11,205 nt of DNA from NCBI GenBank assembly GCA_964510375.1, contig CAZEBR010000044.1:1-11205 (forward strand). Reading direction: 5' to 3'. Every line of letters begins with the position of its first letter. Positions within the stretch are counted from its first letter, which is position 1. A program made the translations under genes and the position numbers. This document shows, piece after piece, positions 1-7,608 of the stretch. The DNA is from CAYLJV01 sp964510375. GTDB taxonomy: Archaea; Hadarchaeota; Hadarchaeia; Hadarchaeales; JAGGTB01. Under the pieces are notes generated by a model that saw nothing but the letters and a program-made list of their open reading frames with translations, was not told the origin of the DNA and did not search any database.

Positions 1-1
1 G

Positions 2-1960
2 GTTTATGATGCCGCGTTTAAAAGATGCGGAATAACTCGAGTGGACACTATTGAGGACCTTTTCACGTGTTCCGAAACATTGGCCAAACAGAACCTCCCG
101 GACGGACCCAATCTAGCCATAGTAACCAATGCGGGCGGTCCCGGGGCAATGGCCACAGATGCTCTCGTCGAGCAAGGGGGAGTTTTGGCGGATCTTTCCG
201 AATCGACGGTTGAGGAGCTAAGGGATGTGCTGCCAGGCCATGCCAGCACTGCCAATCCCGTCGACGTTACTGGCGGTGCGAATAAGGATGAGTACGAGGC
301 AGCCACTAGAATATGTTTGGAGGATGAAAATGTAGACGGAGTCGTATGTATATACACTCCCGTGGGTACTCTCTCTCCCGATGAGGGGGCTCGTGCGGTG
401 GTCGATGCCAGGGAAAAGACCGAAAAACCGATACTGGCCAGCTGGATGGGGGAGGAAACGGTTAGTAAGGGAACTGAGATTCTGAGGCGCGGTGGAATTC
501 CCGTTCAAACCTCGCCCGAGCAGTCTATCAAGGTTTATATGTACCTGAACCGGTACGCTAGGAACTTGGAGAGGCTTTACGAAACTCCGGAGGAACTGGA
601 CGTAGACAGGAAAACTCCAAAATCCGAGCTCAGGAGAATGATGAGGAAGATAGCGAGCGATGGCCGAGAAATATTAACCGAGGAGGAGTCGAAAAAGGTA
701 CTGCGATCTTACGGCGTGCCAAGCCCGGAAATAAAGATAGCGAAGTCGCCGGAGGAGGCGGCTGAAGTCGCTTCCGATTTGGGATTCCCTGTCGTGCTGA
801 AGGTTCATTCCTATGATGTTACTCACAAAAGCCATATGGGTGGGGTTGAATTGGACTTGACTTCCGAGGATGAAGTCAGGGAAGCCTACGATCGAATAAT
901 GGAACGAGTCAAGGAGAACAAGCCCTCGGCGGATCTGAAGGGGGTAAGCGTGCAGAGAATGATAGATGATACAAAAATTGAGTTAATTTTGGGTTCGAAT
1001 AAGGATAACACGTTTGGATCCACCATAATGTTCGGGATGGGTGGAACTGAGGTTGAGTATTATGATGACACGGCGATAGGACTCCCCCCGCTGAACCAGA
1101 CCTTGGCCGAGAATCTTATGGAGGAGACCAAGGTGTACGAAAAACTTCTGGAGATTTACGGAGAGGATTCTCGGGAGATGATGAAGCTAGAGGAGTATCT
1201 AGTGAGGCTTTCTCAGCTTATTGTTGATTTCCCCGAGATCAAGGAATTGGACATAAATCCACTCTCCAGTCTCGAGGATGACTTTGTTGCTCTGGACGCT
1301 CGGATAATACTCGATAAGGAGCTGGTTCTGGGAGAGCCAAGTCCCGAAGGACACTTGGTCATAAAACCTTATCCTCGTGAGTACACCGAAGAATGGGAGC
1401 TAGAGGACGGAACGCCGATTACTCTCAGACCGATTCGCCCCGAGGACGAGCCGCTGCTTCTGGATCTGTTTGAGACATTTTCAGAGCAGACTTGGCGCTA
1501 CAGATTCTTTGGACCGGTTAGAGACGTCACTCACAGGGACATGATCAGATTTGCGAACGTGGATTACCGTAGGGAAATAGCGATCGTCGGCGAGATTGAG
1601 GAGAACGGCGAGAGAAAGATTATCGGCGTAGGGAGACTCTTGATAGAGCCGGACGGCGATGCCGGTGAATATGCAGTGGTTGTCGGTGATCCCTGGCAGG
1701 GACTCGGTCTGGGTGAAAAGCTTACCGAGAAGATAATAAAAGTCGGAGAGGATCGGGACCTGGAGGAAATATACAGCTCCATCATCAGGGAAAACGAGCG
1801 TATGATCGAGTTGAGCGAAAAGATGGGCTTCGAGTTGAAGGATCATGCCGAGGATACCGTGAAGGCGACCCTTAAGCTCAAGGACTTTGACATGAGCCAA
1901 GTAGAGGACACGATTAGAGCTACCTTGAGGCTGAAGGACGAGGGTTCCGACGGGGACTAG
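2..1960 (+). CDS. Acyl-CoA synthetase (NDP-forming)-like protein fused to a C-terminal GNAT acetyltransferase, 5'-truncated by the window edge
   Basis: The frame is open from the first bases and the codons before the GTG at 41 read VYDAAFKRCGITRV, a typical stretch of ADP-forming acetyl-CoA synthetase alpha chains, so the gene starts upstream and the GTG is internal. Of 652 visible residues, about 1-170 are the succinyl-CoA-ligase-like fold (TNAGGPG), 205-430 the ATP-grasp/beta part (THKSHMGGV, LDINPL) and 460-620 a GNAT domain (ITLRPIRPEDEP; acetyl-CoA loop QGLGLG). The order matches bacterial Pat/PatZ protein lysine acetyltransferases, where the synthetase part acts mainly as an acyl-CoA-sensing regulator. 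The CoA-binding domain and the phosphorylated-His region lie outside the window, so catalytic synthetase activity cannot be judged. The alternative is an active acetate- or acyl-CoA-converting enzyme with an accessory GNAT. Family and fusion are secure; acetyltransferase function is inferred. Confidence 0.93.
   Translation, partial: VYDAAFKRCGITRVDTIEDLFTCSETLAKQNLPDGPNLAIVTNAGGPGAMATDALVEQGGVLADLSESTVEELRDVLPGHASTANPVDVTGGANKDEYEAATRICLEDENVDGVVCIYTPVGTLSPDEGARAVVDAREKTEKPILASWMGEETVSKGTEILRRGGIPVQTSPEQSIKVYMYLNRYARNLERLYETPEELDVDRKTPKSELRRMMRKIASDGREILTEEESKKVLRSYGVPSPEIKIAKSPEEAAEVASDLGFPVVLKVHSYDVTHKSHMGGVELDLTSEDEVREAYDRIMERVKENKPSADLKGVSVQRMIDDTKIELILGSNKDNTFGSTIMFGMGGTEVEYYDDTAIGLPPLNQTLAENLMEETKVYEKLLEIYGEDSREMMKLEEYLVRLSQLIVDFPEIKELDINPLSSLEDDFVALDARIILDKELVLGEPSPEGHLVIKPYPREYTEEWELEDGTPITLRPIRPEDEPLLLDLFETFSEQTWRYRFFGPVRDVTHRDMIRFANVDYRREIAIVGEIEENGERKIIGVGRLLIEPDGDAGEYAVVVGDPWQGLGLGEKLTEKIIKVGEDRDLEEIYSSIIRENERMIELSEKMGFELKDHAEDTVKATLKLKDFDMSQVEDTIRATLRLKDEGSDGD
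1850..1939 (+). repeat. Tandem 12-codon duplication in the C-terminal tail of the synthetase-GNAT protein
   Basis: Codons at 1850-1885 give EDTVKATLKLKD and codons at 1904-1939 give EDTIRATLRLKD. Nine of 12 residues are identical, the other three are V/I or K/R changes, and the offset is 18 codons. By my count 25 of 36 bases match, so the duplication is old or was kept at the protein level. The first copy continues the last GNAT strand; the second makes a short basic/acidic tail after it. Confidence 0.75.
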
Positions 1961-1983
1961 AAGTAATCTTCTCTTTTACTTCT
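1959..1983 (+). terminator. Hairpin at the stop codon of the synthetase-GNAT gene
   Basis: AGAAGTAA (1959-1966) and TTACTTCT (1976-1983) form a perfect 8-bp stem with a 9-base pyrimidine loop, overlapping the TAG stop. The 3' arm and loop are T-rich, which suits archaeal termination at T-rich tracts. The next gene has its own promoter-like sequence just downstream, so separation of the two transcripts makes sense. The stem is A/T-rich and there is no clean T-run after it. Confidence 0.45.
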
Positions 1984-2022
1984 TGATATTAAATAAAAAT
2001 GTACAGTTTTGTACTCCAAAGG

Positions 2023-2029
2023 TTTAAAT
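2023..2029 (+). promoter_or_regulatory. TATA-like box of the TrpB2 gene
   Basis: TTTAAAT is centred 28 bases before the ATG at 2054, which is archaeal TATA-to-start spacing for a leaderless or nearly leaderless mRNA. No Shine-Dalgarno sequence precedes the ATG, in agreement. A second A/T-rich candidate, ATTAAATAAAAAT at 1988-2000, would instead give a leader of about 35 bases. A short dyad, gtac-N6-gtac at 2001-2014, lies between the two boxes. Confidence 0.5.
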
Positions 2030-2053
2030 GGGGATTTATCAATTGATAGTCTG

Positions 2054-3421
2054 ATGAATATGGAAAAGACCCGAATCCTGTTGGAAGACAGCGAGATTCC
2101 GGAACAATGGTATAACATTCAAGCTGACATGCCTTCCCTCCCGGATCCTCCTGTGAATCCGGAGACCGAGGAACCGGCGGGTCCCGAGGATTTGGCCCCT
2201 ATTTTTCCCAAGAAGATAATAGAGCAGGAGATGTCGCAGGAGAGATGGATACCGATTCCCGACGAGGTAAGGGAGATTTACAGCATATGGAGACCGACCC
2301 CCGTGTATCGAGCCAAAAGGCTGGAGGAGGAACTGGAAACTCCAGCTAAGATATACTATAAGTGGGAGGGAACGAGTCCCCCGGGAAGTCATAAGCCAAA
2401 TACTTCCGTACCGCAGGTTTACTACAACGCCGAGGCGGGAACCCAACGTCTAGCAACCGAGACCGGTGCCGGTCAGTGGGGTAGCGCTCTATCCTTCGGT
2501 GCTTCATTTTTCGATATAGATGCCCGAGTATACATGGTTAGGGTGAGTTACGATCAGAAGCCTTATCGAAGGACCCTCATGCGTACTTGGGGAGCGGAAT
2601 GCGTTCCCAGCCCGAGCGAGAAAACGGAGTACGGCAGAAAGATGTTGGAGGAAGACCCGGACACCTCGGGGAGTCTGGGTATGGCCATCGGTGAGGCTAT
2701 CGAGGACGCTGTTTCCAATGAAAATACGAAATATTCCATAGGGAGCGTACTAAATCACGTGGTTCTTCATCAAAGCGTTGTGGGATTGGAAGCAAAGAAA
2801 CAGTTTGAAAAGGTCAATGATTATCCAGACGTCATAATCGGTTGTGTGGGCGGAGGTAGCAACTTTGCTGGTGCTGCTTTTCCCTTCCTTGCCGACGAAC
2901 TGACCGGTAAGGTTTCAGATCTTGATGTGGTGGCCTGTGAACCGGAAGCATGTCCAACCCTCAGTAGGGCACCTTACGCATACGATTATGGAGATTCCGC
3001 GGGATTGACTCCCCTGTTAAAGATGTACACCCTGGGTCATGATTTTGTCCCGCCCCCAGTACACGCCGGTGGATTGAGGTATCACGGCGACTCGCCGCTG
3101 GTCTGCAAGCTCGTGAAGGATGGATACATAGAACCTTCCACTCATCATCAGACCGAGGTCTTTGAGGCGGCTATAAAGTTCGCCCGGACCGAAGGATTCG
3201 TCGTAGCCCCGGAAGCCTCCCACGCCGTGAAAGAGGCGATAGATCAGGCCTTGGAGTGCAAGGAGACCGGCGAAGAGAAGACGATATTCTTCAACAACAG
3301 CGGACACGGATACTTCGACCTTTCGGCTTACGAGGAATATCTCGACGGCGAACTCGAGGACTTCGAGTATCCAGCGGAGCTGGCGAAAAAGTCTCTCGAA
3401 AACGTTCCCGATGTCGAATAA
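2054..3421 (+). CDS. trpB: TrpB2-type tryptophan synthase beta chain (PLP-dependent)
   Basis: A 455-residue PLP enzyme that condenses indole with serine to make tryptophan in the cytoplasm. The N-terminus (PEQWYNIQADMP) and the segment IFPKKIIEQE identify the longer TrpB2 branch. SPPGSHKPNTS carries the PLP lysine, about K114; TETGAGQWG carries the acid-base glutamate, about E136; VGGGSN at 266-270 holds the PLP phosphate. The ATG at 2054 (or 2060) fits the family N-terminus and sits one TATA spacing below a promoter; a TTG at 2009 would add an unconserved leader that overlaps the promoter. No trpA or other trp gene is visible, as is common for TrpB2, which is proposed to salvage free indole or to work with a distant TrpA. 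The gene converges on the flavoenzyme gene at 3566. Confidence 0.93.
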   Translation: MNMEKTRILLEDSEIPEQWYNIQADMPSLPDPPVNPETEEPAGPEDLAPIFPKKIIEQEMSQERWIPIPDEVREIYSIWRPTPVYRAKRLEEELETPAKIYYKWEGTSPPGSHKPNTSVPQVYYNAEAGTQRLATETGAGQWGSALSFGASFFDIDARVYMVRVSYDQKPYRRTLMRTWGAECVPSPSEKTEYGRKMLEEDPDTSGSLGMAIGEAIEDAVSNENTKYSIGSVLNHVVLHQSVVGLEAKKQFEKVNDYPDVIIGCVGGGSNFAGAAFPFLADELTGKVSDLDVVACEPEACPTLSRAPYAYDYGDSAGLTPLLKMYTLGHDFVPPPVHAGGLRYHGDSPLVCKLVKDGYIEPSTHHQTEVFEAAIKFARTEGFVVAPEASHAVKEAIDQALECKETGEEKTIFFNNSGHGYFDLSAYEEYLDGELEDFEYPAELAKKSLENVPDVE

Positions 3422-3470
3422 ATCGTTTGGACGCGGTTAATAACTGGAATAAGCCGATTCGTTGCTATTA

Positions 3471-3480
3471 CTTCCTTTTT
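3471..3480 (+). terminator. Pyrimidine/T tract after TrpB2
   Basis: CTTCCTTTTT lies about 50 bases past the TrpB2 stop, in the 144-base gap between convergent genes, and could end transcription in the archaeal T-tract manner. The same gap holds a weak dyad, TTTTCC (3523-3528) and GGAAAA (3536-3541) with a 7-base loop, which could serve either strand. I see no gene in the gap. Confidence 0.3.
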
Positions 3481-3565
3481 AGCGATAAGCCGGATTAATT
3501 GCCTGATGAATTCTCTAGCGATTTTTCCAGTTTCCGGAAAAGTACTCGAGAAGACACGTTTAAAG

Positions 3566-4924
3566 TTAATCCAGTTTGCCGTTCAGAACCCTAGCGGCAG
3601 TCAATACAGGGTCCCAGACCGGGCTGAAAGGAGGGGCGTACGCCAGATCGAGCTTCTCCAGCTCTGGAACGGTTAATGAAGAATAGAGGGCAGTTGCTAT
3701 CGGATCTATGCGTTTTGATACGCCGTCCTTTCCCGCCATGCTGGCCCCCAACACCCTTTTCGTGTCCTTGTCGGCGGTGAGGGTGATCTTTATCGGGTGA
3801 CCCCCGGGATAGTAATGTGCCCTGGACTGGGCGGTGATGGTCTTGGAGATAGGATCGAATCCCGCGTCCTTCGCCCTCTCCGGCCTGACTATGCCGGTTC
3901 TTGCGACCTCCAGATCGAATACTTTTACAACCGCCGTTCCCGCTATCGGCCCCCCGGGTTCCGGATTACCACCCACAGTTTGGCCGATGGCGCGGCCGTG
4001 ACGGTTCGCCGTGAGTGCTAGGGGAACGTAATCGGGACTGTTAGTTACTATATTTTCCGCCTCCGCGCAGTCCCCGGCCGCATAAATATTGGAATAATTC
4101 GTCCTGCCGTATTCGTCAGTCGCTATCGCTCCTGTCGGGCCCAGCTCTATCCCCGCTTCCTCAGCCAGCTCCGTGTTCGGGGAAATTCCCGAGGCAAGAA
4201 GCACCATATCAAGATTTACCGATCCGTCCTCCTTTTCCGCCCCCGTGACTTTACCATCTTTACCCGTAAGACGATCGATTTTCTCTCCTAGGTGAAGTTC
4301 GATGCCTTTTTCCTTCAGATGTTCCTCGACCGTTTCGCTAGTCTCCTCGGAAAAGTTGTCGAGAACGTGCGGGAGCATCTCGAAAATATGAACCTCCAAA
4401 CCACGAGCGCTGAATGCCTCGGCCATCTCTGCACCGATATAGCCTCCTCCGATTATCCCGACTGAGTTCGGATTCGAGTTTTCGACGTGGTCCCTGATTT
4501 CTTTTCCGGAGGGTAGCCGGTGTAGTTTGAAGACACCTTCCAGATCCCTTCCATCGATCGGTGGCGAAACGGCCCTAGCCCCCGTGGCGATGAGCAAGTG
4601 ATCGTATTTCTTTTCGAGGGTCTCTTCCTCGCTTTCCACCAAAACGCTTTCCTTTTCGGGATCTATTTTCGTTACCTCGTGATTCGTTCTCAGGTCGATG
4701 TCCCTCTTTTCCCTGAATTTATCCGCAGGTATTGCGACTAAGTCCTCTAGGGAATCTACGTCGCCCTTCACATAGTATGGGAGGCCGCATGCGCCATACG
4801 AGACCCATTCTCCCTTTTCGAAAACCGTCACGTCGAGTTCCGGGTTTTCCCTCTTCGCCTTGCTCGCCGCGCTCATCCCTGCTGCGTCTCCGCCGATGAC
4901 AACGAATTTTTCGCTCATTTTCAT
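3566..4924 (-). CDS. CoA-disulfide reductase / NAD(P)H oxidase-family flavoprotein
   Basis: FAD-dependent pyridine-nucleotide disulfide oxidoreductase of 452 residues, the normal CoA-disulfide reductase size. The FAD-binding start is VVIGGDAAGMSAA (8-20). SYGACGLPYY places the single redox cysteine at about C46, the hallmark of the CoADR / NADH oxidase / NAD(P)H sulfur (polysulfide) reductase group. IIGGGYIGAE (157-166) binds NAD(P)H, AAGDC (282-286) closes the FAD site, and YAPPFSPVWDP is the usual dimerisation-domain end. Its likely role is reducing CoA disulfide, CoA persulfide or polysulfide; motifs cannot separate these from H2O- or H2O2-forming NADH oxidase. The first ATG overlaps the upstream stop as ATGA, so translation is probably coupled. 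A second ATG two codons later (4918) is better spaced from the GGGAG within the upstream gene and may be the true start. Confidence 0.9.
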   Translation of the reverse strand: MKMSEKFVVIGGDAAGMSAASKAKRENPELDVTVFEKGEWVSYGACGLPYYVKGDVDSLEDLVAIPADKFREKRDIDLRTNHEVTKIDPEKESVLVESEEETLEKKYDHLLIATGARAVSPPIDGRDLEGVFKLHRLPSGKEIRDHVENSNPNSVGIIGGGYIGAEMAEAFSARGLEVHIFEMLPHVLDNFSEETSETVEEHLKEKGIELHLGEKIDRLTGKDGKVTGAEKEDGSVNLDMVLLASGISPNTELAEEAGIELGPTGAIATDEYGRTNYSNIYAAGDCAEAENIVTNSPDYVPLALTANRHGRAIGQTVGGNPEPGGPIAGTAVVKVFDLEVARTGIVRPERAKDAGFDPISKTITAQSRAHYYPGGHPIKITLTADKDTKRVLGASMAGKDGVSKRIDPIATALYSSLTVPELEKLDLAYAPPFSPVWDPVLTAARVLNGKLD

Positions 4925-5958
4925 ATCTCCCAGAACTTGCCCTGAACCTCTTTAACTTCTTCGACCGACTCCTTTAGCTTTGACATTGGCTCCCCGCCGA
5001 ACTTTCCGGTCTCCTTGTCGCTGGGTAATTCCATATCGAGGTCCAGAGATCCTATCGTTATCGCCTTCCAACCCTCTAGCACCCTCTTTCCGTAACCCGA
5101 GACCATCAGATCTACGTGGCCGGCGTTTGCTTCCTTCGCCAAGTTTCTCGCGGTCTCTCCTAGGTACTTCAGCCCCTTCATGTCAAGTTTCAGTTCGGTG
5201 AGGGCGTCGGAGCGGTGCGGGTCGGATCCCCCGTTCCTTATAATCACCTCGGGCGAAAACTGTTCGACTATCGGTTTCACGATTTCCTCGATTGCGTATT
5301 GGTATTCGCTCACGGTGGATTTTTTGGGGAGGGGGATGTTGACCGTGTAACCCTTTCCTTCCCCTTTTCCTAACTCCATGATCTGCCCTTCCCCCGGGTA
5401 GATGGTCCTGGGGTCTTGGTGAATTGAAATAAATAAAACGTCCGAACTTTCATAAAATATCTCCATCGTGCCGTTTCCCTGATGAGCGTCCGTGTCGAAG
5501 ATGCACACTTTTTTTCCTTGATTCGCCAGGTGCTGTGCGGCCACTGCGACGTCGTTGAAGATGCAGAAGCCCTCGCCCGATTCGCGCCCGGCGTGGTGGA
5601 GACCTCCCATGTTCAATGCGGTCCCTTCATCGCCTGCTGCCTTAGCAGCTTCCAAGCTCCCGCCGACGATCATCCGCGCAGCTTCAGGGGCCTCCGTCAG
5701 CACGGGCGTGTCGAGAGTCAAAACGTCGCCCGTTTCCTCCTTTTCGTAGACATTTTCTATGTATTCCTTCGTGTGAACCATTTCCAAGTCTTCGTCTTCA
5801 GCTCTCGTTGCGTCCTTTATTTCTATAGAAGAATTCATAACCTCATTTTCCCGGACTAGTTCTGCGAATCCGGGAAATCTTTCCGGGTTGAAGGGATGAG
5901 CTCTTCCGAACCTATATTTCCCGTATTTTTCGTGGTAGAAAAGTGGAACCTTATTCAT
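4921..5958 (-). CDS. Histone-deacetylase-family amidohydrolase (AcuC-like)
   Basis: A zinc-dependent deacetylase-fold protein of 345 residues. GGLHHAGRESGEGFCIFND carries the His-His pair (121-122). DTDAHQGNG supplies ligands at about D157 and H159, and GSDPHRSDAL the third at about D251. SGYG puts the transition-state tyrosine at about Y289. All catalytic positions of the class I/AcuC group are present, so activity on acetyl-lysine or a small acetylated amine is likely; the substrate is not visible. I chose the ATG at 5958 because MNKVPLFYHEKYGKY matches the family N-terminus and follows AAGGA and a TATA-like box. The frame stays open to an ATG at 6159, but those 67 extra residues resemble nothing in the family and cross the promoter. 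It overlaps the following flavoenzyme gene by ATGA. Confidence 0.92.
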   Translation of the reverse strand: MNKVPLFYHEKYGKYRFGRAHPFNPERFPGFAELVRENEVMNSSIEIKDATRAEDEDLEMVHTKEYIENVYEKEETGDVLTLDTPVLTEAPEAARMIVGGSLEAAKAAGDEGTALNMGGLHHAGRESGEGFCIFNDVAVAAQHLANQGKKVCIFDTDAHQGNGTMEIFYESSDVLFISIHQDPRTIYPGEGQIMELGKGEGKGYTVNIPLPKKSTVSEYQYAIEEIVKPIVEQFSPEVIIRNGGSDPHRSDALTELKLDMKGLKYLGETARNLAKEANAGHVDLMVSGYGKRVLEGWKAITIGSLDLDMELPSDKETGKFGGEPMSKLKESVEEVKEVQGKFWEI

Positions 5959-5984
5959 AAATTTTCCTTCTCTTCCTAGCGTGT

Positions 5985-5997
5985 GTATTATTCTTAA
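5985..5997 (-). promoter_or_regulatory. TATA-like element upstream of the deacetylase gene
   Basis: On the minus strand the stretch reads TTAAGAATAATAC, centred about 33 bases before the ATG at 5958, with AAGGA about 6 bases before that ATG. It would give a short leader and supports a start at 5958 rather than 6159. The whole gap 5959-6246 (288 bases) contains this element, another A/T-rich patch at about 6001-6020 and the dyad at 6188-6202, but no convincing gene. Confidence 0.4.
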
Positions 5998-6187
5998 CGC
6001 TTTAGTTTCTTTTATTAGTGACGGGAGCTTTTTGGAGTTTTCGCTCCTGTTCTCCGCCGATAATGGTTCCCTTATTCTAGCCTTCCATAAACCTGTGGAT
6101 TGATCGCTATCTTCGATTTGAAATGGAAATGATATTTGGTGGCACGTCAGTCCGCCCATTATCTGTGGTCATCGCGAAAGCTCAGAC

Positions 6188-6202
6188 GATGTCGGTGACA
6201 TC
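6188..6202. repeat. Perfect 6-bp dyad GATGTC-GGT-GACATC
   Basis: An inverted repeat with a 3-base centre in the gap between the MBL/rhodanese stop (6247) and the deacetylase start (5958). No T-run follows on either strand, so it is not an obvious terminator. A regulator-binding site or a small RNA hairpin are both possible. Confidence 0.35.
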
Positions 6203-6246
6203 ATCCGTGCCAAGAAAGATTACCGGGCGGAGCGATTAATAATTTT

Positions 6247-7608
6247 CTAATCCTGCTCTATAGGACAGGTACTGGAGTTCCATCCTGCCAAGCCGCCGCT
6301 GACTACGACCGGATTTTTCCATCCTTCCCTTTTTAGCAGGCTCGCCGCTATCATGGACCTCAAACCGCTACCGCAGAACACGTAGACCTTCCTGTCCTTC
6401 GGGATATTGTTCATGTTTTCGGGAAGCTTGGTAACGTGGATGTGGTGCGCATCGGGTATTTCCTGCTCTTCGACTTCCTCTTCCGATCTCACGTCCAGGA
6501 TCCAGACCGGTTTTTCCTCGTCCAGGATGGTGCAAAGTTCCTGTACGGTGACTGTTTCGATGCTGTCGCTGTCCTTTCCGGCCATGTGCCAGGAGAGCAT
6601 CCCGTCCGACAGGTATCCTCTGATGTCGTCGTAACCCAGCCGGATGAGGTAACGAACAGTTTTTTCTATGTCCTTTCCGTCGGACACTATCAGGATGGGT
6701 TTCCCGTAATCGAGGAACCATCCCGCGAAGTTGGGGATCCCGTTCTGCCAGATCGATAGGGAGTCGGGTACGTGAGCGCTTCCGAATCCCAGCTCCCTGC
6801 GCGTGTCCAATATGATGGCACCCTCCTTTTCCTCCTCGAATTCCGAGGCCGAAAGCGGTTTTGGCCTCGGGAGGCTCTTCAGGACGGGCGGGCCTTTCAG
6901 GTTAAGCTTCTCCATCTTCCGGAAGTACGGCGGCCTTTCCAGCTTTTTCGCCACGTTTTCCACGAACTCCTCCCGGTCCTCGAACTGGAGCTTGGGGTTG
7001 TGCTTTCTTTCCAGTCCCACGGTCGTCCACAGCCTTTCCGCGATTGAAGATCCGCACACTGAACCGGCCCCGTGCGCAGGACAGACTACGACCCCGTCAT
7101 CGAGTGTAAGAATTTTTTCGAAAATTGATTCGTAAAGCTTGTTCGCCATCTCCTCGGCACGGTCCATGCCCAGCAGGTCGACCCTGCCGACGTCTCCGGC
7201 AAAGAGGGCATCTCCCGTGAAAATCATCCAGGGCGCCTCATCGTGATCGTAAAGAAGGTAACTCATGCTACCGGGCGTATGTCCCGGCGTATGAAGAGCT
7301 TCTATTTTCAGGCGACCGATGTCCCAAGACTGTCCGTCCTCCGTGGCGTTCCCGTACTCGTAGTCCCATTGTGAATCCGCGTGCCAGATTTCAGCGTCCG
7401 TCTTTTCGGCCAGCTCCAGAGAGCCGATCAGATAATCCTCGTTCCTGTGAGTCTCCAGAACGTGTTTTATTTCCATGCCGTTTTCGTGCGCCTTTCTGAT
7501 GTAGACGTCACAGTCTCTGCGAGGGTCGACTACTACGGCTTCGTTCTGATCGCCGATCAAATAGGAGTAGTGTGCCAATCCCCCAGATTCGATTCTTTCA
7601 AATAACAG
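6247..7608 (-). CDS. ETHE1-like metallo-beta-lactamase fold protein with two rhodanese domains (probable persulfide dioxygenase/sulfurtransferase)
   Basis: Numbering is from the TTG at 7578. The MBL domain (about 1-200) has ETHRNEDY (42-49), TPGHTPGS (H100), TGDALF (D123) and PAHGAGSVCG (H169). The three ligands of ETHE1-type mononuclear iron correspond to H44, H100 and D123 and are kept, while second-site positions are changed (N46, Y49). A first rhodanese domain (about 244-335) has SDGKD where the active-site Cys loop should be, so it is probably inactive. The second (345-435) has CGSGLRS with C402 and looks active. The likely role is oxidation of glutathione-, CoA- or protein-bound persulfide and sulfur transfer. 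The family N-terminus LFERIESGGLAHYSYLIG continues upstream of TTG 7578 to a CTG at 7608, which has GGGGG six bases before it and a stop codon beyond; I take CTG as the start, with TTG 7578 the conventional alternative. Confidence 0.88.
   Translation of the reverse strand: MLFERIESGGLAHYSYLIGDQNEAVVVDPRRDCDVYIRKAHENGMEIKHVLETHRNEDYLIGSLELAEKTDAEIWHADSQWDYEYGNATEDGQSWDIGRLKIEALHTPGHTPGSMSYLLYDHDEAPWMIFTGDALFAGDVGRVDLLGMDRAEEMANKLYESIFEKILTLDDGVVVCPAHGAGSVCGSSIAERLWTTVGLERKHNPKLQFEDREEFVENVAKKLERPPYFRKMEKLNLKGPPVLKSLPRPKPLSASEFEEEKEGAIILDTRRELGFGSAHVPDSLSIWQNGIPNFAGWFLDYGKPILIVSDGKDIEKTVRYLIRLGYDDIRGYLSDGMLSWHMAGKDSDSIETVTVQELCTILDEEKPVWILDVRSEEEVEEQEIPDAHHIHVTKLPENMNNIPKDRKVYVFCGSGLRSMIAASLLKREGWKNPVVVSGGLAGWNSSTCPIEQD

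Noticed and set aside
41..43. GTG as start of the synthetase-GNAT gene
   Set aside because: The frame upstream is open to the window edge and encodes conserved family residues, so the gene is simply cut by the window.
1481..1900. Antisense open frame of 139 codons inside the synthetase-GNAT gene
   Set aside because: It lies opposite a well-conserved coding region and its translation shows no domain pattern; the same holds for the other antisense frames inside the genes here.
2001..2014. gtac-N6-gtac dyad as an operator of TrpB2
   Set aside because: A 4-bp self-complementary half-site is too weak to support a call; mentioned only with the promoter.
2009..2053. TTG 2009 as start of TrpB2
   Set aside because: The added 15 residues are not conserved and cover a TATA-like box; ATG 2054 fits the family better.
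3449..3496. Near-direct repeat ATAAGCCGATT / ATAAGCCGGATT after TrpB2
   Set aside because: Only two short copies with an indel and no further units; it could be chance and does not resemble CRISPR or an attachment site.
5959..6159. 67-codon extension of the deacetylase reading frame to an upstream ATG
   Set aside because: The extra residues match nothing in the family, cross the promoter-like element, and the internal ATG 5958 fits the conserved N-terminus and has a ribosome-binding candidate.
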